NCBI RefSeq assembly: GCF_900455735.1
Contig: NZ_UAUI01000018.1
Location: 1-64,000, forward strand
Direction: 5' to 3'
Source: Rhodococcus wratislaviensis
GTDB taxonomy: Bacteria > Actinomycetota > Actinomycetes > Mycobacteriales > Mycobacteriaceae
DNA: 64,000 bases
The translations under genes and the position numbers were made by a program. Positions 8,687 to 17,583 of this stretch are shown piece after piece. The notes beneath the pieces are model-generated. The model searched no databases, was not told the origin of the DNA, and worked only from the letters and a program-made list of their open reading frames with translations. Position 1 is the stretch's first letter. The number at the start of each line of letters is the position of its first letter.

Positions 8687-10640
8687 CGGAGTCCTCGTGG
8701 TGGGAATGGTGGTGATCGCACGCCTCCGGGGTGGGGGCGACGTCGAGGGCGGGGTTGCGGTCGAAGAATCCGACCGGCTTCAGCCAGAAGGACACGGTGT
8801 CCGCAGGCATGATCGGCCAGTCCTCCGGCCGGGGAATGTGGTGGATGCCGAACGTGTACCAGAGCACCACGTCGGTGTTCTCGATCGGCCGGTTCGCCTC
8901 GGTCCAGGCGGGAAGCCCGTGATCGACCTTGCTCTGGTTCACGAATTCCCCGGCGGGCCAGCGCTCGTCGGGTGAATTGGGTGTCACCCAGACGGTGTGG
9001 CCGATCGCGCCGGTGCGCTGGAAGATCGGCGACGCCGGGTCGAACATCGACGGGATCGCGCCGCCGGGAACGAGCTTGTAGGCGGGGGCGGTGCCGAGCC
9101 CGGTGGTCGTGTTGTCGTTGACCACCTTCCACGCCCGCTGGCTCTGCCAGTCGAAGTCCTGCCGGCCTTCGAGTTCGGTGCGCAGCGGGGTGTTCTTCTG
9201 CCGCAGCGCGAGACCCAGGGGGTTGTCCGGGCCCATCGGCACCACCTCGGTCTCGGTCGCGTACACCGTGTTCTCGGTGCCGTCCACGTCGAGATCGAGG
9301 CGGGCGACCAGGAAGTGCTGGTGGAACGGCGCGTACGTGCGGTTGTCGACGAGCGTCCCACTGGGGTGCTCCCCGCCTTCGGGGAAGTGGCTGACCACCA
9401 TGATCCCGGTGGCCCGGACCTCGCACTCGATGTTGCCGTCCTGGTAGAACCGCCAGTAGACGAGATATTCGTAGTTCGCGACCGTCACGTGTGTCGACAC
9501 CGTCAGCCGCCGCATGCGGCGCACCTCGGCGCCCGCATCGTGGTCGACGTGCTTCCAGAGGACGGCGTTGTCCTCCTCGTGGATACAGATCGCGTTCTCG
9601 ATCGTGAACGGCACACCGTGGCTGTCGTGGAGTACTGCGTCGAGATACCGGATCTCACCCAGGCAGTCGCAGCCCAGGGTGAGCGAGGTGGTCATGAACC
9701 CGATGCCCCACTCGCCGATGTCGAAGGCGGTGCGGCGGTAGTGATCGGTGCTGGTGTCGCGGTACGGCACCGCCATCTCCGCGAACGACATCCGGTTCGC
9801 GATCGAGCGCACCCGGCCGTTGTCGTTGTAGGTCACCGCGTGCAGGGTCATGCCCTCGCGGTAGTTGAACCCCACCCGCAGCGACCAGTTCTGCCACTCG
9901 AGCTTGTTGCCCTCGAACGTGAACGACGGTCCCTCCGGCTGGACGATGTCCAACGGCTTCAACGGCGGCCGGGTGCTCGCGGCGCGGATCCGGTCCGGGA
10001 TGTGCCGGGGCACGTACTCGCCCATGACCTCGGGACGTTCGACGCTGAACGTGTCCTCGATCTCGAGCAGTTCCATCTTGTTGACGTCGATCACGCAGTG
10101 GAAACCGTTGACCGGGCCCGCATACGGGTTGGCGCCCTCGGCCGCCCGGACCCAGGTGTCCGACCAGCCGAGCCGGCGCCCCTTGTACTTCTCCGGGGTC
10201 ACCGCGTCGCCGTACGTCCAGACGTCCATGAACACCAGGCTCATGTCCGTGATCCCGCGCTTCGCGAGCGCCGCGATCACGTCCGGGTGCCCGCGGAGGA
10301 AGGCGTCCGACTCTTCCCATTCGTCCACCGTGAAATTCGCCTGGACGTCCGGGATGTGTTCCCAGGAGACCACGTTGTCTCCCGTGAGCGAGACGAGCGC
10401 CTTGTAGGTGTCTCCGCTGCCGCGGTCGAAGCACACGACGACGGCCCGGCGGTCCGGGACGGTGCCGGACGTATCGAACGCCGACACCTCGGCCTTGGCC
10501 GGTTCGGCCAGTTCGATCGACGCGAACCGCCAGCCGTCCCCGACCCCGTGTTCCCGGGCGAGGACGGCCGCGGCCTGCGCGAATTCGTCCGCCCCCAACG
10601 GGTCCAGAGGATGGAACGTGCCGGTGGTCGTCCGGGTCAT
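8679..10640 (-). CDS. Copper/TPQ primary-amine oxidase
   Basis: The 653-residue enzyme belongs to the copper amine oxidases, which convert RCH2NH2 to an aldehyde with H2O2 and NH3. Visible catalytic features are Tyr390 in VANYEYL (topaquinone precursor, N-Y-D/E), Asp308 in AFDIGEW (base), copper ligands His440 and His442 (HQH) and His601 near PRPEDWP. Spacing matches the Arthrobacter phenylethylamine/histamine oxidase group. The start at 10640 has AGAGGAG upstream. The C-terminus is His- and Asp-rich (CDHHHSHHEDSDD), unusual and perhaps copper-binding. It is followed by gabD, usp and a permease. Preferred amine unknown: aromatic amines are typical of the group, whereas the locus suggests putrescine-like ones. 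Confidence 0.92.
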   Translation of the reverse strand: MTRTTTGTFHPLDPLGADEFAQAAAVLAREHGVGDGWRFASIELAEPAKAEVSAFDTSGTVPDRRAVVVCFDRGSGDTYKALVSLTGDNVVSWEHIPDVQANFTVDEWEESDAFLRGHPDVIAALAKRGITDMSLVFMDVWTYGDAVTPEKYKGRRLGWSDTWVRAAEGANPYAGPVNGFHCVIDVNKMELLEIEDTFSVERPEVMGEYVPRHIPDRIRAASTRPPLKPLDIVQPEGPSFTFEGNKLEWQNWSLRVGFNYREGMTLHAVTYNDNGRVRSIANRMSFAEMAVPYRDTSTDHYRRTAFDIGEWGIGFMTTSLTLGCDCLGEIRYLDAVLHDSHGVPFTIENAICIHEEDNAVLWKHVDHDAGAEVRRMRRLTVSTHVTVANYEYLVYWRFYQDGNIECEVRATGIMVVSHFPEGGEHPSGTLVDNRTYAPFHQHFLVARLDLDVDGTENTVYATETEVVPMGPDNPLGLALRQKNTPLRTELEGRQDFDWQSQRAWKVVNDNTTTGLGTAPAYKLVPGGAIPSMFDPASPIFQRTGAIGHTVWVTPNSPDERWPAGEFVNQSKVDHGLPAWTEANRPIENTDVVLWYTFGIHHIPRPEDWPIMPADTVSFWLKPVGFFDRNPALDVAPTPEACDHHHSHHEDSDD

Positions 10641-10677
10641 GGTGTCTCCTCTGGTCGTGGGGTGGGCATTTCGTGCT

Positions 10678-10719
10678 CGTGCGCCTTTTCGGTCGCAATG
10701 ACTACCGAAAAGGCGCACG
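10678..10719 (-). terminator. Hairpin between gabT and the amine oxidase
   Basis: This is a perfect 16-bp inverted repeat (CGTGCGCCTTTTCGGT and its complement) around a 10-base loop. It starts 3 bp after the gabT stop codon and ends 38 bp before the amine oxidase start. It should end or attenuate transcripts from gabT and make amine oxidase-gabD-usp-permease a separate unit. Confidence 0.75.
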
Positions 10720-10721
10720 GG

Positions 10722-12062
10722 TCAGACGAGCGAGCGCACGATCTGCTCGATGACGGTGAGGGCGTCGTCGAGCAGGTCGTCGCTGATCACCAGCGGCGGA
10801 AGCAGTCGGATGACGTTTCCGTAGGTACCGCACGTCAGCAGAATGACACCTTGTTCGAGCGCATGTGCGGCAATCGCCTTCGTCAGTTCGGCGTCCGGCT
10901 CGTCGGTGCCGGGCTTGACGAACTCCATCGCGAGCATCGCGCCGCGCCCGCGCACGTCACCGATGACGCCGACGTCGGCGGCCAGGGCCTTCAGCCGCGG
11001 CAGGGCCAGGTCGCCGATGTGCTGTGCGCGAGCGGGCAGGTCGAACTTCCGCATGCTGTCGATCGCGGCGAGCGCAGCGGCACACGCGACGGGGTTGCCG
11101 CCGTACGTGCCACCCAGACCGCCGGGGTGCACCTTGTCGAGGAGGTCGGCGCGGCCCGTGATCGCGGACAGCGGCATGCCGCCCGCCATGCCCTTGGCCA
11201 TCGTGATGATGTCCGGGACGATCTCCTCGTGCTCGCACGCGAACCAGGCGCCGGTGCGGGAGAACCCGGTCTGCACCTCGTCGGCGATGAACACGACGCC
11301 GTTGGCGCGGGCCCAGTTCACCAGGGTGGGGAGGAATCCCTCGGCGGGAACGATGAATCCGCCCTCGCCCTGGATCGGCTCGATGATGATCGCCGCGAGT
11401 GAATCGGCGCCGATCTGCTTCTCCATCTGGCTGATGGCGCGCTGGGCGGCCTGCTCGCCGGTCAGTCCGTCCTGGTCCCGGTAGGGGTAGGACATGGGGA
11501 GCCGGTACACCTCGGGAGCGAACGGACCGAAGTGGGCCTTGTAGGGCATCGACTTGGCGGTGAGGGCCATCGTCAGGTTCGTACGACCGTGGTAGGCGTG
11601 GTCGAACGCGACGACGGCGTCGCGGCCGGTGGCGAGGCGAGCAACCTTGATCGCGTTCTCCACCGCCTCGGCGCCCGAGTTGAACAGGACGGTGCGCTTC
11701 TCGTGGTCGCCGGGGGTGAGGGCGGCGAGTTCCTCCGCCACGCGGACGTAGCCCTCGTACGGGGTGACCATGAAACAGGTGTGGGTGAAGTGCCCGACCT
11801 GCTCCCGGACCGCCTCGGCGACGGCCGGATCGGACGCGCCCACGCTGGTGACCGCGATGCCCGAGCCGAGGTCGATCAGGGAGTTGCCGTCGACGTCGAC
11901 GACCACACCACCGTCGGCATCCGCCGCGTACACGGGGACGCTGGAGCCGACGCCCGCGGCCACGGTGGCGCGGCGACGTGCGGTGAGGGCCGCCGACTTC
12001 GGGCCGGGGAGCTCGGTGACCAGGGCGCGCTTCTGCGGCAGCCGGTACTGGATGTCGTTCAT
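10722..12062 (-). CDS. gabT: 4-aminobutyrate-2-oxoglutarate transaminase
   Basis: This PLP enzyme transfers the amino group of GABA to 2-oxoglutarate, giving succinic semialdehyde and glutamate. The 446-residue class-III aminotransferase shows [15 protein letters not shown], the HGRT element, [14 protein letters not shown] and the PLP lysine in [15 protein letters not shown]. The start is ATG at 12062 with CCTGAGGAC upstream on the minus strand. It lies 51 bp downstream of patD in the same direction, so GABA made by PatD is used at once. The glutamate formed can be recycled by the NAD-glutamate dehydrogenase at 23743-26925. Confidence 0.93.
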   Translation of the reverse strand: MNDIQYRLPQKRALVTELPGPKSAALTARRRATVAAGVGSSVPVYAADADGGVVVDVDGNSLIDLGSGIAVTSVGASDPAVAEAVREQVGHFTHTCFMVTPYEGYVRVAEELAALTPGDHEKRTVLFNSGAEAVENAIKVARLATGRDAVVAFDHAYHGRTNLTMALTAKSMPYKAHFGPFAPEVYRLPMSYPYRDQDGLTGEQAAQRAISQMEKQIGADSLAAIIIEPIQGEGGFIVPAEGFLPTLVNWARANGVVFIADEVQTGFSRTGAWFACEHEEIVPDIITMAKGMAGGMPLSAITGRADLLDKVHPGGLGGTYGGNPVACAAALAAIDSMRKFDLPARAQHIGDLALPRLKALAADVGVIGDVRGRGAMLAMEFVKPGTDEPDAELTKAIAAHALEQGVILLTCGTYGNVIRLLPPLVISDDLLDDALTVIEQIVRSLV

Positions 12063-12113
12063 GATGGTGCAGTCCTCAGGGTCGTGACGTGGATGGGTAG
12101 GGGGTGGGCGACG

Positions 12114-13544
12114 TCAGTCGTTGGAGCTCATGACGTGCTTGATGCGGGTGTAGTCCTCGACGCCGTAGCCGGAGAGGTCCTTGCCGTAGCCGGAGTACTT
12201 GAATCCGCCGTGCGGCATCTCGGCGACGAGCGGGATGTGGCAGTTGATCCACACGGCACCGAAATCGAGTGCGGCCGAGAGCCGTTGCGTGACGCCGTGA
12301 TCGTTCGTCCACACACTCGACGCCAGACCGTACCGGACGTCGTTGGCGAGGGTGACGGCCTCCTTCTCGTCGGAGAAGCTCTGCACGGTGAGGATGGGAC
12401 CGAACGTCTCCTCCTGCACGATGTCGTCGCGCTGGTCGACGCCGGTGATCACGGTGGGTTCGAAGAAGAATCCCTGCTCTCCCGAACGCTTTCCGCCGGT
12501 GACGATCTTGGCCGAGGTGGGGAGCGCGGCGATCTTGGAAGTGACCGCGTTGAAGTGGTTGACGTTGTTGAGCGGGCCGTAGAACGTGTCCGGGTCGTCC
12601 GGGAGGCCGGGCTTGAGCGTCTCGGCCTTGCGGACGAGCGCGTCGACGAGCTGGTCGTGGATGGACTCGTGGACGAGGACGCGGGTGGCGGCGGTGCAGT
12701 CCTGGCCGCCGTTGAAGAAGGCGGCCTCGGCGATGCCACTGGCGGTCTTCTCGATGTCGACGTCACCGAAGACGATCGCAGGGGCCTTGCCGCCCAGCTC
12801 GAGGTGGGCGCGCTTGAGCTGGCGTGCGGCCGAGACGGCGACAGCGATGCCCGCCCGAACGGATCCGGTGATCGACACCAGTCCGAGGGCCGGATTCTCC
12901 ACGAGGGTGGCGCCGGTCTCACCGTTGCCGAGGACGACGTTGAAGACGCCGTCCGGCAGGATCCCCTTGGTCAGCCGAGCCAGGACGAGCGTGCTGTTCG
13001 GGGTGGTGTCGCTGGGCTTGAGCACGATCGTGTTGCCTGCCGCGAGCGCGGGGCCGATCTTCCACAGCGCCATCATGAACGGGTAGTTCCACGGGGTGAC
13101 CTGACCGACGACGCCGATCGGCTCGCGGCGCACGTACGACGTGAAGCCGTCCATGTACTCGCCGGCGGCCTTGCCTTCGAGCATGCGGGCCGCGCCCGCG
13201 AAGAAGCGGAGCTGGTCGGCGCCCACCTTGATCTCTTCGTCGGCGATGACCTGCTTGGGCTGCCCGGTGTTGCGGCATTCGGCCTCGACGAGTTCGTCGC
13301 TGTGCGCCTCGATCGCGTCGGCGAGCTTCAGCAACGCGGTCTGCCGCACGCTCGGAGTGGTCTTGCCCCACGAGACGAAGGCCCGCTCGGCAGCCTCGAC
13401 GGCGGCATCCACGTCGGCCTTGGTGGAGACGGGCGCACGCCCGACGACGCTCTCGTCCACGGGGCTGATCAAGTCCAGCGTCTCCGTCGCGGATGAGGCG
13501 ACGAACTCACCGTTGATGTAGTTCTCGAGTACGTCGATCGACAT
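12114..13544 (-). CDS. patD: Gamma-aminobutyraldehyde dehydrogenase
   Basis: This enzyme oxidises 4-aminobutanal, the product of putrescine oxidation, to GABA with NAD. The 476-residue aldehyde dehydrogenase carries VTPWNYPFMMALWK, the catalytic Glu in LELGGKAP and the catalytic Cys in FFNGGQDCTAATR. That cysteine motif is shared with the YdcW/PatD aminobutyraldehyde and betaine-aldehyde branch. The start at 13544 has AGAGGAA upstream; the frame remains open to about 13676 without a better start. It forms a unit with gabT. The 200-bp leader holds a 15-bp tandem repeat and an inverted repeat. Confidence 0.88.
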   Translation of the reverse strand: MSIDVLENYINGEFVASSATETLDLISPVDESVVGRAPVSTKADVDAAVEAAERAFVSWGKTTPSVRQTALLKLADAIEAHSDELVEAECRNTGQPKQVIADEEIKVGADQLRFFAGAARMLEGKAAGEYMDGFTSYVRREPIGVVGQVTPWNYPFMMALWKIGPALAAGNTIVLKPSDTTPNSTLVLARLTKGILPDGVFNVVLGNGETGATLVENPALGLVSITGSVRAGIAVAVSAARQLKRAHLELGGKAPAIVFGDVDIEKTASGIAEAAFFNGGQDCTAATRVLVHESIHDQLVDALVRKAETLKPGLPDDPDTFYGPLNNVNHFNAVTSKIAALPTSAKIVTGGKRSGEQGFFFEPTVITGVDQRDDIVQEETFGPILTVQSFSDEKEAVTLANDVRYGLASSVWTNDHGVTQRLSAALDFGAVWINCHIPLVAEMPHGGFKYSGYGKDLSGYGVEDYTRIKHVMSSND

Positions 13545-13558
13545 TCGTACCGGTTCCT

Positions 13559-13596
13559 CTCGTGGGGTCGAAACTCGTGGGGTCGAAACTCGTGGG
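13559..13596. repeat. 15-bp tandem repeat in the patD leader
   Basis: CTCGTGGGGTCGAAA occurs twice in full (13559-13573, 13574-13588), followed by a third partial copy (CTCGTGGG, 13589-13596). It lies 15 bp upstream of the patD start, inside the untranslated leader or promoter. Its role is unknown. Slippage here would change the spacing between upstream signals and patD. Confidence 0.8.
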
Positions 13597-13602
13597 CCGG
13601 AA

Positions 13603-13625
13603 CGGACCGTCGGTCGAACGGTCCG
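13603..13625. promoter_or_regulatory. Inverted repeat upstream of patD
   Basis: CGGACCGT-N7-ACGGTCCG is a perfect 8-bp inverted repeat, about 60 bp upstream of the patD start. It could be an operator for one of the cluster regulators. It does not resemble the AACGAAT-type palindrome at 3976. Confidence 0.45.
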
Positions 13626-13745
13626 GCCGTGTCCCGCAGTTGCAGAACATCTGAAAACAAGTGTGCGCTGCCTCACAAGCCGAGGGCAGCTGACAAAATG
13701 GTGAAAGACGCGCCCCCCGCCGCGCCGAGTTGTCCACTCCGGAGG

Positions 13746-15419
13746 TCACCCGTGCGAGCAGGTGTGCCCGGCGGCGCCGGAGCCGGCGAACGGCACGTCC
13801 GCGCCGGCGCTCACGGAGTCGGCGTCGTGCACGACAGCGCCGCCGACGAGGGTGAGATCGGCCCGCTGGTCCAGCAGTTGCCCGGGCTCGAGCCTGTAGA
13901 GGTCCGCCGACCAGACGACCAGGTCGGCGCGGGCACCCGGACGGATCACTCCGAGCTCGTCCTCGGCGTGCCACGCCCACGCGCCGCCGCGGGTGTACGC
14001 CCGCAACGCCGAATCCAGGTCCATCCGCTCGCGCGGCGTCCAATCGGTCCGGCCGTCCAGACCGGAGCGGGTGAGGGCTGAGTACAGGCCGACGAGCGGA
14101 TCCATCTCCCCGACCTGCCAGTCGCTGGAGAACGCCAGCGCCGCCCCCGACTCGGCGAGCGAACGGAAACGCCACGCCCGGTCCCACCGGTCCTCGCCGA
14201 CGTTCTCCATCCACGTTCCCGCGACGAGGTCGGGCGAGCAGTGCCGCGGCTGCATCGCCGCGACCACGCCGAGTTCCCGGAACCGGGGAAGGTCCTCGGG
14301 ATGGAGGCATTCGACGTGGACGATGCCGTGCCGTCGGTCGGCCGTGCCGTTCACGCGGCCGGCGTGCTCGATCGAGTCGAGCGCCAGCCGGATCCCCCAG
14401 TCGCCGGTCGCGTGGGTGTGCGTCTGGAAGCCGAGGCGGTCGAGTTCGGTGAGCATCGCGGTGAACTCGTGCGGCGGCAGGCTGGGCGCGCCGCGGTGCC
14501 CCGGCCGGTTCGCGTAGTCGGAGAGCATGGCGGCGGTGTGCGGTTCGATCACGTCGTCGGCGTACAGCTTCACCGGTCCGAGCCGCAGCATGTCGTCGAC
14601 GGGTGCGCTGTCGACGGCCTCCCGCAGGTCCCGGCGGAACTCGGCGTCCGCGCCGACGGGGTGGAACAGGGCGGTGATCACCCGCGAGTTCATCCGTCCC
14701 TCGGCGCGGGCCCGGTACATCAGATCGAGTTCGGCCAGCGGGACCTGCGGTTCGACGACGGTGGTGATGCCGCTCGCGGTCGCCATCTCCAGACTGGACG
14801 TGATGCGCCGATAGCGGCGGTCGGGGGAGTACATCGGGATGTCGCGCTGCAGACCGGCCAGACCGGCCCGCGTCATCGCGCTGGTGTAGAAGTCCGTCAC
14901 CCAGCCGGTGGGCAGGCCGTGGTCGTCGAATTCCGGTCGTCCCCAGGGGATCTGGGTGCCGCGGTCGATTCCGAGCACCCGCAGCGCGGCGTCGTTCAGC
15001 CACACCGAGTGCTGATCGTAGGTCGTGATGAAGACCGGGCGGTCCGTGAGGCCGCGGAGGTCGGCGGCGTTCGGGCGGCGCCCGGTCACCACGGAGTAGA
15101 CGGCGTTCTCGGCGCAGATCCAGTCGAGGTCGGGGCGGGCGGCCGCGTGCGCGCCGATCCGTCGCCGAACCTCGGTGAGGTCCTGTGCGCCTTCGAGGCT
15201 CACGGCGTCGGGATCGAATCCGAGGAGCAGATGGTTGTGGCTGTCGATGATGCCGGGGGTGACCAGTCGGCCCCGCAGGTCGATGGTGCGCAGGGCGACG
15301 GGGGCGTCCGCGGCGGCCCCGACGTACCGGATCAGGCCGTCCTCGATGCCGACGGCCTCGGCCCGGCAGGTGGGGTCGAACGTGCGCACGACGCCGTTGG
15401 TCAGAAGCAGGTCGAGCAT
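13746..15419 (-). CDS. YtcJ-type metal-dependent amidohydrolase (1)
   Basis: The 557-residue amidohydrolase-3 family enzyme has the metal-binding motif DSHNHLL at residues 60-66, a mid-region THATGDWGI and a late FSSDWQVGEMDP segment. YtcJ-like relatives include N-substituted formamide deformylase (NfdA), which releases primary amines. By analogy this protein may free an amine from an N-acyl or N-formyl precursor, but the substrate is not known. The start ATG overlaps the stop of the upstream APC permease (ATGA), and GAGGAGA precedes it. This permease-hydrolase unit is controlled by the divergent TetR at 16951 (inferred). A second member lies at 17584-19233. Confidence 0.82.
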   Translation of the reverse strand: MLDLLLTNGVVRTFDPTCRAEAVGIEDGLIRYVGAAADAPVALRTIDLRGRLVTPGIIDSHNHLLLGFDPDAVSLEGAQDLTEVRRRIGAHAAARPDLDWICAENAVYSVVTGRRPNAADLRGLTDRPVFITTYDQHSVWLNDAALRVLGIDRGTQIPWGRPEFDDHGLPTGWVTDFYTSAMTRAGLAGLQRDIPMYSPDRRYRRITSSLEMATASGITTVVEPQVPLAELDLMYRARAEGRMNSRVITALFHPVGADAEFRRDLREAVDSAPVDDMLRLGPVKLYADDVIEPHTAAMLSDYANRPGHRGAPSLPPHEFTAMLTELDRLGFQTHTHATGDWGIRLALDSIEHAGRVNGTADRRHGIVHVECLHPEDLPRFRELGVVAAMQPRHCSPDLVAGTWMENVGEDRWDRAWRFRSLAESGAALAFSSDWQVGEMDPLVGLYSALTRSGLDGRTDWTPRERMDLDSALRAYTRGGAWAWHAEDELGVIRPGARADLVVWSADLYRLEPGQLLDQRADLTLVGGAVVHDADSVSAGADVPFAGSGAAGHTCSHG

Positions 15420-16849
15420 CAGCAGTTCTCCTCGGGGGCGGCGTTCAGCAACAGCAGGTGGGTGTTCTTGCGCGGTCGCAGGTACAGGGCGTAGTAGACG
15501 AAGCCGGCGGCGACGAGTCCGAGGGAGATGCCGAGGCTGAGCCACTGCTCCGGGTCGAGCAGCGTGACGACGAAGACGAGGCCGAGTGCGGCGATGCAGA
15601 CTCCCGGGGCCAGCGGCCACAACGGCATGCGGTAGCCGGTTCGGGTTGCTCCGCCGCGGCGGTGGTTGATCGCGGCCAGTGCGATGAACAGGTACGTGAA
15701 CGTCAGGGTCGACCCGGTGGCGGTGAGCAGGACGTCCAGCGGGACGGAGCACGCGGCGAACGCGATGGCGCCCATCACGACGGTGGCGAGGACGGGGACG
15801 CGGCCCTTGGTGCTGACGGTCTGCAGCGGCGCGGCGACGGTCTCGGGGAGGGCGCGATCGCGGGCGGCGGCGTAGAGAAGCCGGCCTGCCTGCAGGGTGA
15901 TCGCGATGATCGCGTTGATCACGGCGAGGGCGATCGAGAGCAGGACCACCATGGCGACGGCGTGACCGGCGCGTTCGGTGAGGAACGCCTCGACGGGAAG
16001 GCTGGAACCGAAGAGTTCGGTTTGCGAGCGTGCGCCCACCAGGATCGCGATCAGCGGGACGAGTTCGGTGGCGACGGTGATGGCGGCGCTCCAGATCACG
16101 GCCTTCGCGATCGAGCGGGCGGCGTTCTTGGTCTCCTCGGCGAAGTAGACGGCGCCGCCGTACCCGTTGTACGCGAAGATTCCCTGGGTGACGGCCAGCA
16201 TCAGTCCCGAGATTGCCAGCGGTGCGAGGTTGCCGGTGCCGGGATCGAGAACCTCCGGGCTGAGGAGGCTGGTCAGCGGACGTTCCATGTGGACGAACCC
16301 GAGGACGGTGAGCAGAGCCAGCGCCGCCATTTCCACGCCCAGGAAGACCCCGGTGAGCCACGCGTTCGTGCGGATGTCGAAACATGCGGTCACGGTGGTG
16401 ATCACGACCACGGCGAGTGCGGTCTGCTGCGGGGACAGGCCGTGGATCGCGACGCCCAGGTAGTCGGCGACCCCGAGGGCGAAGACCGCGATGATCAGCG
16501 GCAGGGAGATGAGGCTGATGAAGAACGTGGCGATGCCGAAGGCCGGTCCGAGTGCTCGCGACACGAGCGAGTAGTCACCGCCGGCAACGGGATACGCGGA
16601 GGCGAGTTCGGCGTAGCAGAAGGCGATGAGAATGCTGACGATGCCGGCGATGAGGAAGGCCCAGAACACGCCGGTGCCGAACAGGGCGAGCGCCGAGCCG
16701 CCGAGGATGAAGACGCTCGACGCCGGCGAGATCGACGACAGGGTGATCAGGATGTTTCCGCCGACGCCGATGCTCCGGGAGAGCGAGGCCTCGTAGGTGC
16801 CGGGTGCGGCGGGGGGAGTGGCGGTGGGTGGCCGGGCGGTCTGGTCCAT
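15419..16849 (-). CDS. APC-family permease
   Basis: The 476-residue integral membrane protein has about 12 helices and APC-superfamily motifs: SISPASSVFILGGSALALFGTGVFWAF in the first helices, GIFAYNGYGGAVYFAEETKNAARS in the middle. It probably imports the substrate of the co-transcribed amidohydrolase. The gene is the first of a two-gene unit whose cistrons overlap by 4 bp. The start is ATG at 16849 with only a weak Shine-Dalgarno sequence. It is divergent from a TetR gene across the TTTGAC-N6-GTCAAA site. The transported compound cannot be told from the sequence. Confidence 0.85.
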   Translation of the reverse strand: MDQTARPPTATPPAAPGTYEASLSRSIGVGGNILITLSSISPASSVFILGGSALALFGTGVFWAFLIAGIVSILIAFCYAELASAYPVAGGDYSLVSRALGPAFGIATFFISLISLPLIIAVFALGVADYLGVAIHGLSPQQTALAVVVITTVTACFDIRTNAWLTGVFLGVEMAALALLTVLGFVHMERPLTSLLSPEVLDPGTGNLAPLAISGLMLAVTQGIFAYNGYGGAVYFAEETKNAARSIAKAVIWSAAITVATELVPLIAILVGARSQTELFGSSLPVEAFLTERAGHAVAMVVLLSIALAVINAIIAITLQAGRLLYAAARDRALPETVAAPLQTVSTKGRVPVLATVVMGAIAFAACSVPLDVLLTATGSTLTFTYLFIALAAINHRRGGATRTGYRMPLWPLAPGVCIAALGLVFVVTLLDPEQWLSLGISLGLVAAGFVYYALYLRPRKNTHLLLLNAAPEENC

Positions 16850-16887
16850 GAGCTGTCCGTTCGGGGTGGTGAGGTGCGAAAGAGTTT

Positions 16888-16905
16888 TTTGACAGATCCG
16901 TCAAA
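16888..16905. promoter_or_regulatory. Operator-like palindrome between permease and tetR
   Basis: TTTGAC-AGATCC-GTCAAA is an inverted repeat placed 39 bp upstream of the permease start and 46 bp upstream of the tetR start. Its size and position fit a TetR-family operator that overlaps both divergent promoters. Confidence 0.6.
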
Positions 16906-16950
16906 CAACTGGGCCGAGTGTCACAGATCACGTCGGCTAGTGTCAACGGC

Positions 16951-17574
16951 ATGGCACGACCGAACACTCAGAAGCAGCGGCGTTCCGAGCTCATCGAGGC
17001 GACGCTGCAGGCGGGATCCGCGCACGGGCTCAGGTCGCTGTCCCTGACCGATGTCGCGAAGCGAGCGGGGCTGACGCGCGGCGCACTCCTCTACTACTTC
17101 GACGATCTGGATTCGCTTCTCGTCGAGGCGCACCGGGCAGGCACCGAGCGCTACTGCGACCTGCGCGACGAGGCGGTGGCCGCGCAGACGTCGTACGCCG
17201 CCAAGCTGCGGACGGCCATCGACGCCGGGCTGCCGAGCGGTCCCGACGACACCCTGATGCGATTGCTCTACGAATTCGACTTCATGACAGGCACTTCGGC
17301 GCTGCACGACGAACTGGTGCAGAAGATGTACCTGCGGCAGCTCGCGACGTACCGCGCCATCCTCGGTGACGGGCACAGTTCGGGGCAGTTCGCCGTGCGC
17401 GGCGACATCGACCAGGCGGCAATGAATCTGGTTGCCCTCGAAGACGCGTACGGCCTGCACATCGTCGGCGGAAACAGTCTCATCACCGTCGATGCCGCGC
17501 GCACGGCGATGCTGGGGTTCTGCGAGCAGATCGGCTGCGGCGTCACGGAAGACGCCGCAGCCGAACGGGACTGA
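16951..17574 (+). CDS. TetR family transcriptional regulator (BetI-like)
   Basis: The 207-residue protein has a clear N-terminal TetR helix-turn-helix (LTDVAKRAGLTRGALLYYFDD, about residues 33-53) and a helical C-terminal region of the BetI/KstR size class. The start ATG at 16951 is preferred over the in-frame GTG at 16918, which lies nearer the probable promoter. It is divergent from the APC permease-amidohydrolase pair, with a palindrome between them, so it is probably their repressor. Its stop codon lies 9 bp from the end of the convergent second amidohydrolase gene, and a strong hairpin lies inside its own 3' end. Confidence 0.86.
   Translation: MARPNTQKQRRSELIEATLQAGSAHGLRSLSLTDVAKRAGLTRGALLYYFDDLDSLLVEAHRAGTERYCDLRDEAVAAQTSYAAKLRTAIDAGLPSGPDDTLMRLLYEFDFMTGTSALHDELVQKMYLRQLATYRAILGDGHSSGQFAVRGDIDQAAMNLVALEDAYGLHIVGGNSLITVDAARTAMLGFCEQIGCGVTEDAAAERD
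17532..17563. terminator. Hairpin inside the 3' end of tetR
   Basis: A perfect 13-bp inverted repeat (CGGCTGCGGCGTC and complement, 6-base loop) lies within the last codons of the tetR gene. It is 20 bp downstream of the convergent amidohydrolase stop. It can serve as a terminator for the minus-strand transcript. There is no T-tract. Confidence 0.55.
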
Positions 17575-17583
17575 CCGGGAAGG

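Noticed and set aside
8997-11402. 801-codon open frame on the plus strand, antisense to the amine oxidase and gabT genes
   Set aside because: High GC content leaves stop-free antisense frames. The translation is rich in Arg, Gly, Val and His without any domain, while the minus strand encodes clear enzymes.
11532-13496. 654-codon open frame antisense to gabT and patD
   Set aside because: Same reason: the opposite strand carries two enzymes with all catalytic residues.
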